Assembly: GCA_015680685.1 (NCBI GenBank)
Contig: MNCI01011152.1
Coordinates: 55,073-119,072, forward strand
Direction: 5' to 3'
Origin: Gnetum montanum
Taxonomy: Eukaryota > Streptophyta > Gnetopsida > Gnetales > Gnetaceae
Length of the DNA stretch: 64,000 bases
In this document: one piece after another, positions 36,701 through 48,119 of the stretch
Layout of the letters: the number at the start of each line of letters is the position of its first letter
How positions within the stretch are numbered: the stretch's first letter is position 1
Translations under genes and position numbers: made by a program
Notes under the pieces: generated by a model
Told to the model about the DNA's origin: nothing
Databases searched by the model: none
Seen by the model: only the letters and a program-made list of their open reading frames with translations

Positions 36701-36965
36701 TGGGCCAAGGATTATGATCTTTACCTCTAGGAATGAATGAATTTGAGAATTGGATGGAAGAAACATTTGACATTATCAAAATTTACTAAGATAGAGACTT
36801 TTAGGCCTTCATGGCCATGGGTAGAAATGAGCAATGGATTTTCTCATATGATTACATTTAACGGTTAAGTGATTAAGGTAACAAATTGAACATGAGAAGG
36901 TGTATATAGGTATTGGTTTATTATAGGTTAAACATGAAAACACGAGCACCAACTCTTTGACTAAG
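33741..36965. other. Interval without a recognised gene
   Basis: Contains a 38-bp imperfect tandem pair near 33,975-34,050 (gatagatgcaa blocks) and a minus-strand TATA-like sequence near 34,470 (actataaatac) that could mark an unrecognised LTR. The minus-strand ORF at 36,029-36,220 (LSQ-free, 63 codons) has no family I recognise. Nothing else could be supported. Confidence 0.45.
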
Positions 36966-36969
36966 ATTG

Positions 36970-37870
36970 ACAAGGATAATTATAGGTTTTTCATTGTTTA
37001 GCAACACATATTCTAGGGAGTCTAGTAATTCCTTAAGTTTCATAGGTTCTAATTCAAGCTTATTAGAAATCTTTAACTTTCCCCAATTCATATATTCTTC
37101 TTGTTAGTATTTTGTTTTGGAAATTTTCCTTTGTATTTGCTCCATTTTGTCCATTTCATCTATATGGACACTTATGAGTTACTTAGCCAGTTCCATGCAT
37201 ATTTTAGATTTACACTCTTCTTCATTTGTTAGCCACTATGTTCCTTCTTGTTTTATGAATGCTACGTATGAGCATTTTTACATACAATCTCTTCTATATA
37301 GATGTTGCATGTTGGGATATTCATTTACTTAATTATCCAAATATTCTACACATAGTTGCACCTTGTATCATTATAGGTAATACATGGAACTATTTAATTT
37401 TGTATGACTCCTCATTCATCTTCCTTAAATATTTTCAAGGATAAGTCTCTAATTCCCAACTTTTCATCAATTGTGCTAAGCTATGTTTTTCCCATGATAA
37501 TTAGAGATTCATTTTTATTCTACCTAACATGAATGACTAGAAAGTTTATAATATTTGACCAATCACTGATGGTAGTCACTATGTCTTCTACTTTTCCAAA
37601 TGGAACTATGATAAATTAGTCTACAGCTCTAATTTAATGTTGCATTTCTTTGAATGTAGTAAATTCTAGGCCTTAAACATAACTTGTAATATGAGATTGA
37701 CCTATGAACTTGAATTTAGAATAGCTTAGCATGGTATGTTTTCTACTATCTGTATGTAGATTAAATGATTTCTAGAATCTATTTATTTCTTAAGAATAAT
37801 TCTTTCTTTAATTTAGTTACTTAATGTCTTCATAAGCATAACAATTATTATGTTTTAGTTCTATTTTTGA
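36970..37870 (-). pseudogene. Athila/Tat-like protease remnant
   Basis: Same displayed order as the D protease: the active-site region near 37,690-37,720 aligns base by base with the D segment at 29,730-29,770. The stretch 37,100-37,450 aligns with the downstream part of the B protease (antisense of 47,640-47,900, including cacatagttgca). Reading is very poor, with stops throughout. It points leftward, opposite to the accessory ORF that starts 260 bases to its right, so it is not simply the upstream part of element E. The 86-codon minus ORF at 37,861-38,121 is its possible continuation into gag. Confidence 0.6.
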
Positions 37871-38129
37871 GTAAGGATGAACTTCTCAGAAAGAGTTAGA
37901 GTTGTGAAAACTAGGCCCAAATCTACAATAACAATTTCTCTTATTATCTTGGATGGACTGCAAGTCGTAGCAACTCTTTTGGGGCTCATCCTATAAAATG
38001 GATATTTTCTCTCTTTAGGTTCATAGCTATTGGTAATGTCTTCCATTTGTGTATTCAATGTTCTTGTTGTGCCTCCTACAAACTTCACTATATTAAAATG
38101 ATGCACACATAGTGGAGGCAAAGGAGATG

Positions 38130-39488
38130 GAAAAGAGGTTATGGATAGTAATCAACATGAAGATGTATTGGAATGAATGATGTGGACTAGGCAAGTCAGT
38201 CAAGACATTTTTAATATTCCTAATGATGTCATATCTATTTAGCCAGAATTAATTTCCATCAAAGGCAAGCTAGTTATTGCAAAAATAAGTTTTTAATATG
38301 CATGGGTAAAAACCTAAAGACTATAATATGAATTAGCTCAAGTTAGACTCCAAATACAAAATCTACCAAATTTTGTTATACCAAAATAGTTGGAACAGTT
38401 TTAAATTGAGCATGCTAGTTAACTCATTGAGAAGTTGTATTAACTAGTAATGAAAAAAGAAAAAGTAACATGGGATGTCTTAACTACATATGTAAAGACC
38501 TATGACCATGCCAAAGCCATTGCTGCCTTAGAATAGGAGAATAAAAAGCTTGTTAATAATAATAGAAGATTGGCTAATGTAGAAAGATATAAGAATCAAA
38601 TGGAGAAAAGTCTTAATCATATGAGACAGTAATTTACTAGCATTAGCTAAGATGTAAACAAGTTAACTAGGGAGAATATGAATTTATCAATTGAGGAAGT
38701 TTGTGCAATCCATAAAAAATCTAGGATTTAAATTAGCACATGGAAAAATAATTCTAAGAAAAATGATAAATTGAAAGACCATTTTAGAGGAAAAGTGGAT
38801 ATGTAGAAGTAGATAAATGAAAAGAAAAAGAGTTTAGCAAAAGCAAAGATTCATGCTATAATGTAATAACTACCCAAACAACAACCCATCCTTGATAGCA
38901 TCACATAGGTTTATATGGTTGAAGTAAAAATGAAAGAGTTATAAATTGAAGACATGATTTAGTACATGAAGTTAGCTAATATCATATAGGCAAATTTAGC
39001 TATGTTCACAGTAGGTCGACTAAGAAATAAACTTAAACAGTTGATAACAATGTAATTACTATATAAAAATAAGCGTAAAGATAGAACAATGACATATAAA
39101 AATATTTACATTACCAATGAAAAGGTACAAGAAAAATAAGCAAAAAGATATAACAATGACATGTAAAATGCTTTACATTACCAATGAAGAGTTACAAGCA
39201 GTAAAACCCAATTATCGTGACCAAAGAGATGTAGCTACCAATTTCATAAAATGCATGAATAGCCATTAGGACTTTCAAGCATAAATGAAAGCCTTTGATA
39301 TTGAGAGGAATCAATCTACAACCTAGTTTATTGAAGTAAACAAATTATTTACATAATTGTCATGCCTTTGGCAAGTGCTAACAACAGAGACTAATAATAA
39401 TCTACCATGGAAAATTAATGATCTAAGGATAAATAAAGAAATATTGAGAGCATTTTTGAAGTATTTCAACATGAAAAAACTTGAATCT
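38130..39488 (+). pseudogene. Element E accessory coiled-coil ORF (left part)
   Basis: The C-terminal two thirds of the accessory protein also found in element B (52,370-55,060). Matching segments: ENMNLSIEEVCAIHKKS with the B segment NLSMEEVHVLSQKF; VEVKMKEL*IEDMI*YMKLA with VEIQPKELQIKEMM*YMELA; and LANII*ANLAMFTVGRLRNK with LANLCYSNLVMLLAGRPRS. Composition is Lys/Glu/Gln/Leu rich with heptad-like spacing, suggesting a coiled coil. Most stops are TAG. At 39,489 the reading is broken by element A; the element tail resumes at 59,754. Function unknown; conservation of sense between two copies shows that it was once a real protein. Confidence 0.65.
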
Positions 39489-40530
39489 TGAAGTAGGTTC
39501 AATCAAATAGAAAATGATCTTTGAACCCACCGAATTCAGATATTATGAAAAGACAAACAATATGCTAGAAAACAAGAAAAATGACTATCTTCAATTATTG
39601 TGTTGAAGATTAAAAAAGGTTTTCCAACACTTAAAATATCCAAATCTCTCAAAACACTCCAACAATGCTATAGAGCATGAGGCTCTACAACTACATAGTG
39701 ATTATTCTTAATGCAAGACACAACCAATAAAGAATCTCTTTCACAACTTGGGATTGAGATCTCAAGTCACAAGTACATAAGTGATACTAGGCTAGAATAT
39801 ACATGATTGACTAAGAGCTACATACATATTGATGTTCTCTTTTTGATTTTGTGACTCTTCGCTTACATCTCATGACATCTCATGATAATATAAGCATGAA
39901 ACAACACTAGTATTTATTGGCAAAACAAGACAAGAAACCTAGAAAAACTCCTTTAGCTTAACTTTAAGTTTCCATAATCTTTCTATCTTTTTCTCCATTA
40001 TTTTGACTATTTTCCAAGTTAGAAGGGATAATTTTAGAAGTTTTCTTGCTCATTTAGGCCATCTCTAGCCTCCCCCAAGCTTCTTACTACTAAACTTTAC
40101 TAGCAGGTGGGTCATTTCATATGGGTCTGAGACATCTTCAATGTGGTTTAGACGTCTCATCCATGTATGAGACATCTTAGCTAAGACATCTCTTAACCTC
40201 TGGGACATCTTAGCTATGATTTGAAACATCTCACCAAACTAGGATGTCTCATTTAAGACTTCCCTAGCATAGTCTAGATGCCTCTTAAATTTCGTAGATG
40301 TCTTCTCTCAGATCTCAAATCTTTGGCAAGACATCTCCATAACCTCCAAGACGTCTCCAAAGAGCTCAAAACCTGCAAAAACCACACGTAGGAAAGATAA
40401 CAAGGAAATTGATAGATGCGTTTCTACACTAGCTCTTCCATCCTTTAAAAAGTTATGTTAACAAGGAAGTAGGATTTGAAGTGATCTCACTGATTAAGTT
40501 TGGTCTTATGAACCCACATAACATCATCCA
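39489..40530 (-). repeat. 3' LTR of element A
   Basis: The minus strand starts TGGATGATGT at 40,530 and ends CCTACTTCA at 39,489. It aligns with 58,777-59,753 (shared 'caatatgctagaaaacaag', 'tgactatcttcaattattg', 'aaaccacac'). Its U3 has repeated GACATCTT/GACATCTC motifs. Confidence 0.85.
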
Positions 40531-40835
40531 CAAATTGATCCTTCCAATTGATTTAGTACTCATGCCTCTTCATTCTATGATTACTTGAAGCTTCTCTTCA
40601 CTTAAGTATGATTGGCTTCCTCTTCATTAAATTCTTGGACTAATCAATAACTCCTTTTAACTCATTTATGTTATTTTGTATGGTCTCATCATCTGTAGGT
40701 TTATGATAGCACATAAGATTTGACACATTAAATATAGAATATAAATCAATATAATTTGGCAAGTCAATTTCAAAAGCATTATCATTAATCTTAGGCTTAA
40801 TTCTCAAAAGCCTCATTGAGGACTCAAAACTTAGA
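40531..40835 (-). pseudogene. Element A integrase C-terminus and chromodomain-like end
   Basis: Reading leftward: KINDNAFEIDLPNYIDLYSI then FNVSNLMCYH, the standard end of the Ty3/gypsy integrase ('INDNAYxxxLPxxxxxxxxFNVxDLxPY'). After a spacer comes MKRHEY*INWKDQFVDDVMW, matching the chromodomain pattern 'YLVKWKxxxxxxxTW', which tethers integrase to chromatin in chromoviruses. The last part, from VDDVMW on, is encoded inside the 3' LTR (start at 40,530), so the polyprotein overlaps the LTR. One stop in the chromodomain; the upstream integrase is separated by an insertion at 40,839-41,930. Confidence 0.75.
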
Positions 40836-40838
40836 AGG

Positions 40839-41930
40839 GGGGGATGAATAAGTTCCCCAAATAAAAAATTATTAGCAAAAAAAAAAACACACCCAATTTT
40901 ATGTGGTTCCATAAATTGAATATGTCCACACTCAAAGGAAAGATTCCTTGCACACCTCCAAAAGTTATTTCTCTAAAAATGTGATTTGAAGGGCACCACA
41001 CCTTGTACAAGCATTGAGCTCCACTTCAGAGTGTTTCATCACCATGAAATCACTCAACTCCGCAAGGTTCCAACAAGCTCAACAAGTGGTTTAAAAGATC
41101 CCACAACCTTTACAAATTGAGCTCTACTCTAGATTATTTTGACATCTCACACACACTCAATTTTGTGAGATCCCAATAAACTCAATGACGATGCCTTCTC
41201 ACAAGAAGCACACCAACCCCATAGGGCAACAAGAAAGAGAGAAATTAAATCATAAGGAAAGAATGCAACTTAAATTACAAGCCCTTGTACCTTGAGGTAC
41301 AGTACAACAAATAATCAGAACAGTACAAATGATGTCACAATGAGGCACAATATTACATACATCCAAGGAAATGATATGGTAAATTAGGTGCACAAGTATA
41401 ACAGCTTAGAATAGTCAATGAATTCTTTAATGTTTAATTTTTTTTTCAATACCTAAGAGTTTGAAGTCTTCTTATAACCTTAGAGTTTTTGAAAACACCT
41501 CAAAATTCATGCAATGGCTATCTAATGACTAATGTAGATGTCTTCTTCAAGATTGGGATCTCTCTAAAATTAACTTCAATTTTGGGGAGACATCTCTACT
41601 AAAAGTGAAAAGCCCCTATGAAGACATCTTCTATGGGAAGGAGACATCTCTTATTTTTGGGAGACATCTTCTTTGGAAGCACTCAATTTTGGCCAAGACA
41701 TCTTCTACTTCTTAGAGACATCTTTTTAACTTTTGAACTTAGATTTTTGAGGCTTCTTCTTACTATTTTAGCTTCCTCATAATCACTAGAGCATCTTCAT
41801 TTAGCTTGTAGTCTTCATACTCATCCATGCTCCCTTGAGTCCTTGTAGTCTCAACTTTGTCATCTTTTTGTAGCTCTCATTTCTTTAGTTCTTATTCATG
41901 CCTACAAAAACATGACATCCCACAACATTC
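40839..41930 (+). repeat. LTR-like insertion in A integrase
   Basis: AGAAGGGGGGGA is followed by TGAATAAGTTCC at 40,851, and the block ends TGACATCCCACAACA at 41,930. This gives a PPT-like tract plus TG...CA ends over about 1,080 bp. It interrupts integrase coding between KLQAKKMG and KINDNAF. It carries several GACATCTT motifs (41,620-41,730), like the F and A LTRs. No internal coding region is seen, so it may be a solo LTR or a truncated element; no target duplication was confirmed. Confidence 0.5.
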
Positions 41931-41949
41931 TATGTTCTCCAGTTTCCTT

Positions 41950-42968
41950 AAGGTTTGACATACCAAAAAGTCAACACCCATCTTCTTGGCTTGTAACTTG
42001 GAGAAGTTAATACCTCTCAATCATTTTTTCTTCAAGCACACCTAATCCAAGTCACCAATAGTAAAATTAGACCTTAGTTTGCCCTCATTCCTCTTGAGAA
42101 CTCTCTCTTTAGCCTTCTTTTCAAGATTTGATTTTACTTGTGCATGGATATCCCTTATCACTTGTACAAAATCAACACTAAGTTGAGATTCACCATCAAA
42201 TCTCTTCAAGGTATCCACCAACTTAGGACAAAAACCATAGTTCACCTCAAATGGGGTTTTTCCAATAATAACATGAAAAGCATTATTGTATAAAAACTCA
42301 ACATGACATAACAAGGTTTTCCACCTGTTTGGTTATTTGTCACATATATACCTCAAAATATTTGGCAAGGATTTATTTACCATCTTCATTTGACTATTAG
42401 ATTATAGATGATATGCACTAGAAAAATTTAGTTTTATTCCTAATATTTTCCAAAGGAACCTCCAAAATGACTTGTGAACTTGGGGTCTCTATCACTAATA
42501 ATATTTTAGGAAATATCATGCAACTTCATGTGTTGGAAAAATAAATTTTCCACATGAGAAGAAGAATCACTCATCTTTCTACATGGAAAGAAGTGTATCA
42601 TCTTGGAGAACTTGTTAACAATAAAAAAAATTGCATCATTTCCACTTTGTTCTTATAATGCCACTCACAAAATCCATTTACATGCTTTTCCATGAATCCT
42701 TGGGAATTGGCAAATGCATATAGTATCTACCCACACCTTTAGCTCCTTTGAACTTCTGACAAGTTAAACACTCCTTCAAAAAATTTAAAACTTTAGTTGC
42801 CATACTAAGCCAAAAATAATACCTGCCCATGTAACCTACCATGGCATTACAATCTTTTCTAAATAAAATATTCTTTCTAAAATCATAATTAGGAATACAT
42901 ACATTTATGTTCTTGAATAAAAGTTCATATTGAATATGATAGTTTCTCCATTGGTCTATCCTACTCAA
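41950..42968 (-). pseudogene. Element A integrase (zinc-binding and catalytic core)
   Basis: Inserts the cDNA into host DNA. Reading leftward from 42,968: CNAMVGYMGRYYFWLSMATK, then FLKECLTCQKFK, the H2C2 zinc-binding region of Ty3/gypsy integrase (family 'HxGxxKTxxxxxxxYYWPxMxxxVxxxVxxCxxCQxxK'), followed by PLPIP-like MHLPIPKDSWKSM. The catalytic core at about 42,660-42,330 is badly broken. The end of the core is clear at 42,314-42,042: HVEFLYNNAFHVIIGKTPFE VNYGF in family order, and the helical segment SNLEKKAKERVLKRNEGK, then FTIGDLD. The coding then runs to about 41,950, where the LTR-like insert begins. Dead. Confidence 0.8.
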
Positions 42969-43139
42969 GAATGGCTCTTGAAGACCTTTTCAAACTTGTC
43001 CAAAATCAACATCATGTTCATAAAAATTAGCAAAATCATCCATACCTTCAACATGAGGCACGCTAAAATTAACCACATGCACCCTAGATAATGCATCAGC
43101 CACCATATTAGCTTTTCCACTTTTTTGCTTTAACACAAA

Positions 43140-43671
43140 AATAAATTCCTATAACTATATAAACCACTTCATTTGTTTTGCATTCAAATTATTTTTAGAG
43201 TATAAAAATTGAAGTTCTTTGTGATCCATCATCAAAGTGAATTTCTTGAACAACAAGTAATATCTATAACGCTTAATTGCTTGAATAATATTGTACAACT
43301 CCTTCTCATATACACTATACTTTTGCCTTGAATCATTCAGCTTCTTTAAAAAGAAAGTAATAGGCCTACCTTCTTGTGAAAGTACCCCACTAATGGCAAG
43401 TCCACTTGCATCCACCTCCACCTAAAAAAGCTTCTAAAAATCTAAAATTTCTAGCAATGGTTCACTAGTAATTTTTTCTTTAGCTAGTCAAAGCTTCTTT
43501 GGGTTTCCTTATCTCACTTGAAATCTTTATTTTCCTTCAACAAAGAAAATTTGGGCTTAAAAATACCACTAAAATTTTTGATGAATCTTCTATAAAAACT
43601 TAAGTTTAAGGAATGATCTTACCTCCTTAACATTCTTAGTAGTTACTTAATCCATAATAGCCTTCACCTTA
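43140..43671 (-). pseudogene. Element A RT thumb end and RNase H
   Basis: Reading leftward from the B insertion: KVKAIMD, then NVKEVRSFLKL (family 'VxAIxxWxxPxxxxxxRSFLGL'), the junction of RT and RNase H. RNase H follows at 43,421-43,155: MEVDASGLAISGVLSQEGRP, FFLKKLNDSRQKYSVYEKEL, IIQAIKRYRYYLLFKKFTLM and MDHKELQFLY. These match the family 'xxxDASxxGxGAVLxQ...YxxxxKELLAIVxAxxxWRxYLxGxxFxxxTDHxxLxxL'. The catalytic D of DAS, E of KEL and D of MDH are present. Stops and shifts upstream make it nonfunctional. The rest of RT continues at 56,133, beyond B. Confidence 0.8.
43667..43671. other. Target-site duplication of element B (left), imperfect
   Basis: CCTTA before the left LTR; CATTA after the right LTR at 56,128-56,132 (4 of 5 match). 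Taking one copy away restores a continuous A reading frame across the site. Confidence 0.65.
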
Positions 43672-44538
43672 TGACAAAGTGTCGTCCTCATGGTGCATCA
43701 ACAGGATGCTATCAACGTGATCCCATCAACATGATCCCATCGATGTGATTACATCAATGCATGGTTTGATGCATTGACGTGATCTTGTCGACATAGTGTC
43801 TTGTCTTTCTTATAAATACATGCTTACCAGCCACATTTATGGTATCCATTGTTTATTATCCTAGTGAAGCTCTTGCAGTTTATTTGTTTAGAAGTTAAAA
43901 ATATTTTCTAAGTGCCTGCAATAGGAGTGAGAATTGTATAGATCTTTATTTGAGCATTGATGTACCTAATCATCTCAATGTGAATGGCAATAAAGCTTTT
44001 TACATAAATCTTGCAACACTTGGAATTAGTTTAATGTTTACATAATGGATTTATTATTTGAGAAATTTACCTTAATGCATTTAATTAATTAATTAGCAAG
44101 TAATTAATATACATAAGTACAACCATTTCGAGCATACATTAATGTTTGGTAATCCTAGTAGTGCTTAATACTTGGTAACCTAGTAACATTGTAACATTGT
44201 TCAAGATGTGTACAGTAAATGGGAATGAATGCTTATGATTAGGACTAGTTAAGATATTAGTTAGTTATTAGATTAATTAAACATTTAATCACATTATTTT
44301 TAGTAGTTATGTGATGTAAATAATAAATATAAAATGATAAAAATCATATCCCTCAGTTATACTTAACCATATACTTGCACTTCACAAGTGAAACTGAGAA
44401 GATAACGATCGTGTCTATTAAATTCACTACCTAGGCAAAGTGTACGTAGAAAGAAAAAGTCTATGGAATTTGAGCAGATCACTTAGTGAATGCTAGTGAT
44501 TTGTATGGTTGGGAATAGGGCCTACTCATTGCTTATCA
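43672..44538 (+). repeat. 5' LTR of element B
   Basis: Starts TGACAAAGTG and ends TTGCTTATCA. Aligns with 55,280-56,127 nearly throughout (e.g. 'gtgcatcaacaggatgct' with 'gtgcactgatgggatgct'). U3 has repeated 'cccatcaacatgat'-type phrases; TATAAATA is at 43,811. Confidence 0.9.
43811..43818 (+). promoter_or_regulatory. TATA box of B 5' LTR
   Basis: TATAAATA; the right LTR keeps TATAAATA at 55,405-55,412. Confidence 0.65.
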
Positions 44539-44559
44539 TTAGCATTATTATCAAGGACT
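44539..44559 (+). other. Decayed primer binding site of element B
   Basis: TTAGCATTATTATCAAGGAC follows the LTR end. It equals the Athila/Tat primer site with nearly every CpG turned to CA or TG and one extra A; D keeps TTGGTGCCGTTGCCAGGGAC at the same place. Confidence 0.7.
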
Positions 44560-44690
44560 CTAGTTAGGTACGTGTATTATCTAGGAGTTAGAGAAAATAT
44601 TCAACAACATTGTAACAAACTTGAAAGTTAACATCATTAAGAAATAATAATAGTAACAACAAGAGCAAACTATTTTTCTTCTAATCTAAT

Positions 44691-46990
44691 ATGACTTCTT
44701 CTCATAGGGGAGATTCTCTACCACTGTACAAAGGTAGATCTAACCAACAAAGGCATGAAGGGTCAAAACCACCAATTCCCCAAAAATACAAAGTGGTATA
44801 TACTCATCTCGATGAATATGTGTCAAACTTCACCTTCTTCCTATGTTAGGATGAATAGTTGTGGTGGAGAAACATGGAGGGTAACATTGTATCACTGCTC
44901 GATCAATCAGTTTCTGTGATGGTACTCCAAACTCTCATGAAATTGGGCATCCATGGGCTCAATGTTGAATATGTTATGTGAGACCATGACTATCAGGATT
45001 ATCATCCCACTAAGCATAATGGAAGAAATATTGGCAATAGGAGATCTGCTATAAGGCATTAAGGGGAAAACGGTTGACAAACTCCTTGTTCCTACTAGGC
45101 CCAAAGGAAGGTGTGGATTCCTTCTTTTGGAGTTCTCAAAACATTGACTCTCCTCCCTTATTCTTTGATGAAGAAAGCCATAACTAGAATTTATAGTCCA
45201 TTATAAACAATCCTAGTTTGAAAAAGAATAGGTCCCATGACCATGGGGCTAAAAAGGAGGAAGTCAAGGAAATAACTAGGATAAGCACCACACTAGAGAA
45301 AGACATGATGAATGTAGATGTGACCTAAGCAAAGGGAGTAGTAGGCACTATGTTGGTGCTGGCTTTCATCCCTCTTCACCTTTAACATCTTCATTTTCTT
45401 CCTCTTCTAGCTCTAACTAAAGCTGCAGAGGATGAGACCATGTTGGAGGTGACCATCGGGATTGAGATTATCATAGAGCTCACCGAAATAGTGGAGACCA
45501 AAGCCATGGGCAATCAAGGGAGTTCCACCATGATGAATGAAGGGGTCATAGAAGACATCATAAGAATCATGGCCATCATAGGGGCTATGACTATGATGAG
45601 CCTTTGCTTGCGACAAGGAACATGATGAATATTGTAGATGCCATGAGAATTCCAATGAGGCATGTGAAGGATAGTAGAATCAAATGGTTTAATATGAATA
45701 GTATCTCTAAGTTCGAATGGGGTTATAACTTAGATCCACAAAATCATCTTTAAACATTTCATGATGCTTGTGTCTTGTAGAACATTGAAAATGAATGGAA
45801 AAAACCAAAGCTATTCCCAAGAACACTCATTAAGGAGGCTAAAAGCTAGTATCGGTCCTTAGAACCAAAATCAATTAGATGATGGAATATGATGCTTAAA
45901 CTCTTCAATGACAAGTATCAAACCTATTCATGAGTGTCTAATCTGAGGCAGTTGATCCAAGGGCGGAGACAAGGAACACACAAATTCTTGGATTTGGCCA
46001 TGGGTAGATATTACTCTCTATTGTATAAGTGTCCAATGTTGAAAGGGAGTAGCTTTGCCGTATCATAGATGGACTCTGGATAGAAATGAGAAGAACTTTT
46101 AGGTGCTATGCCCAAGGGAGACTTTTAGAAGTAAGGGTCCATCAGATCCAAAGGTTGATTGTGTAGGTTATCAAGAAGAAGGTGAGTTGAGGAAGAGAGA
46201 AAGTGCAAAGGAGTATAACTAGGACCCTTCCATCTGAAAAAGGAAAGTCCAATAACGAGGAGAATGCATTACTTGATGAAGTGATGCAATGTAAGACTTT
46301 GTGAATCTAAAAATTTATTTCTAAAATATTAGCCAAGGTAGACAAAACATGGAATTCTTTGAACGAGAAATTTTAAGCTACTCTTAGAATTGTAGAAGAG
46401 TTCAAAGAGCAAGGTAGTGATCATGATCAAAGAAGGATGAAAGAAGCTAAATGTGTCCATCAAAGAGGTAAGGGAAAGAATGCTATCATTATAGAGATTA
46501 TAGAATCTAAGGGAAATGATGATGGTGGGTGTGACATCTACCAATACAAACATCCTAAGGGATGTTTCCCTATTGTTTCGCACTTATAGGAGTTTAAGGT
46601 ATATGCATTGAATCCTAGATTGGCAAGAATACAAGCCCCTAAAGGGCTACCTTATCCTCAAGGCAACTATAAGCAGTTCCACCAACAACAAACCTACTCT
46701 CGAAGTGAAGCTCCATCCTAATCTCATAAGTAGTACTAGTAGTGGTAGCACCCATAGTCATGGGGGATGCCACCACCAAGGCAGTAGTACCCTTATAGGT
46801 AGCCAAATCCATATGGGTACTATGTTCAGCAACTAATTTCTCCAGGTGATTCTTCTAGTCACGCATCTTTCCAACATCACTACTAGCCTCTTGAATACTA
46901 TCCAAGATGGAAATCCCCATTTCCATTCTACCCTTCTCATCCTTGTGCACCTATACCTCCACTTACAACTCAATTATTACTAGCTCCATT
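44691..46990 (+). pseudogene. Element B gag (Athila/Tat-like), decayed
   Basis: Starts at the ATG at 44,691 (MTSSHRGDSLPLYKGRSN), 150 bases after the primer site. Segments align with the D gag in order: VVYTHLDEYVSNFTFF, NMEGNIVSLLDQSVSVMVLQ, HDYQDYHPTKH, the capsid core near 45,840-46,130 (LRTKIN, FNDKYQ, IIDGLWIEMRRTFRCYAQGR then VHQIQRLI), the Lys-rich part, and CDIYQYKHPKGCFPIV near 46,530. A Gln/Tyr/Pro/Gly-rich tail follows to about 46,990. Stops and frameshifts are frequent. Gag forms the particle in which reverse transcription occurs. The short ORFs at 45,413-45,655 (minus) and 46,329-46,583 (minus) are antisense shadows of it. Confidence 0.75.
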
Positions 46991-47239
46991 CATGTAGGTA
47001 AAATTCCTATCTAGCTATAGCAAATAAATGCCACAAGGATTATTAAGTTATATCTAGCTTTATAGCGATGTGGTTCAAAAAATAAAACTCAAGAAAGACC
47101 TTTTTTCTAAACCAACAGTCCTTCTAAGCCCTCATAGATACCTATGGCTAATGATCCTACTTCTCCCTCATCCTCTACTACATCATTTGAGAGCCCTTCA
47201 AACCAAATGCCTTCCAAAGTACATACTATAATATTAACT

Positions 47240-48115
47240 CATGCTATCATGAATTGGATTAAGGTTGGCCATCTTCCTAGGAAAAGATCTGATTCTAGGA
47301 GTCCCCTACTTTATTTGTAAATTTCTAGGAACAAACCTTCCAAGGCTCTTCTGGACTCAGGTTTTAGTGTGAATTTGATCTCCCATGAAATGTAAAAAGC
47401 CTTGAACCTACCTCATCTCAAGAAGAGCAACATTCATCTTGAGTTGGTGGATTAATCCATCACTATCTCCTTGGAATTGGTGGAGCACATTATGACCACT
47501 ATTTGTTAGTGGTCCTATCCTTCTGACTTCTTGGTGATTCATGTAGACAACTATAAGGAGGACTTTCCAATCATCATGGGGAGGGATTGGTTTAGCACAA
47601 TAGATGCATGATTGGAAATTAGAGACCTCTCTTTGAAAATTTTCAAGGAAAATAAATTTAGAAAGATCAAGTGGAAGCATGTTCCATTCATCATGTATAG
47701 TGACACACAGTGCAACTATGTGCAAAAATTATGGACTATTAATAGTACATCAGTTATAGCATGTAGACAGTATGCTGATGTGATAGAAATTCAAAGGTGC
47801 CTATATGCAGCAACCACAAAACAAGAGTGCACTCAGTGGTTGACAACTGATCCTAATGGTATCTCAACTCTCTTCATGGAACAAACTGAGAGCCTTACTA
47901 GTGCCTACATTAAAGGCATGGACGAGATGGAGTAGATCCATTGCCAACTCTCCAATGAACTTGATGACACAAATTGGGGAGAGTTGGAGATCCCTAAGAG
48001 CTTTAAATAGTAGTTCCTTTAGTTGAAAACTTCATCGACCAAAATGGAGTATGTTTTTTAAAAAATGGTAAGCTGATCATTATCAATGTCAACCTTGCTC
48101 CTGTGTACACTGGTA
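47240..48115 (+). pseudogene. Element B retropepsin and start of pol, truncated
   Basis: Reads MNWIKVGHLPRKR then KALLDSGFSVNLISHEM: the catalytic D-S-G is intact. SNIHLELVD, SDFLVIHVDNYKEDFPIIMG and DWFSTIDA follow, matching 'DFxVxDxxxxxxxPIILGRxFLxTxxAxI' of Athila-type proteases. The open ORF 47,612-47,935 is the conserved tail (VPFIMYSDTQCNYVQKLWTI, then CRQYADVIEIQRCLYA). Next come ELEIPKSF, SSTKMEYVF and a frameshifted KLIIINVNLAPVYTG, which look like the start of the pol region before RT ('LKPLPxHLxYxFLxxxxxxPVII'). Coding stops at about 48,115, where an inverted LTR fragment begins, so RT, RNase H and integrase are absent. Confidence 0.8.
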
Positions 48116-48119
48116 TGAT

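Noticed and set aside
39484-39493. TTGAAG next to both ends of element A as a target duplication
   Set aside because: Using it would place the LTR ends off the TG/CA dinucleotides (39,494 and 59,755); with the natural ends the flanks (aatct and ttttg) do not match. Left undecided.
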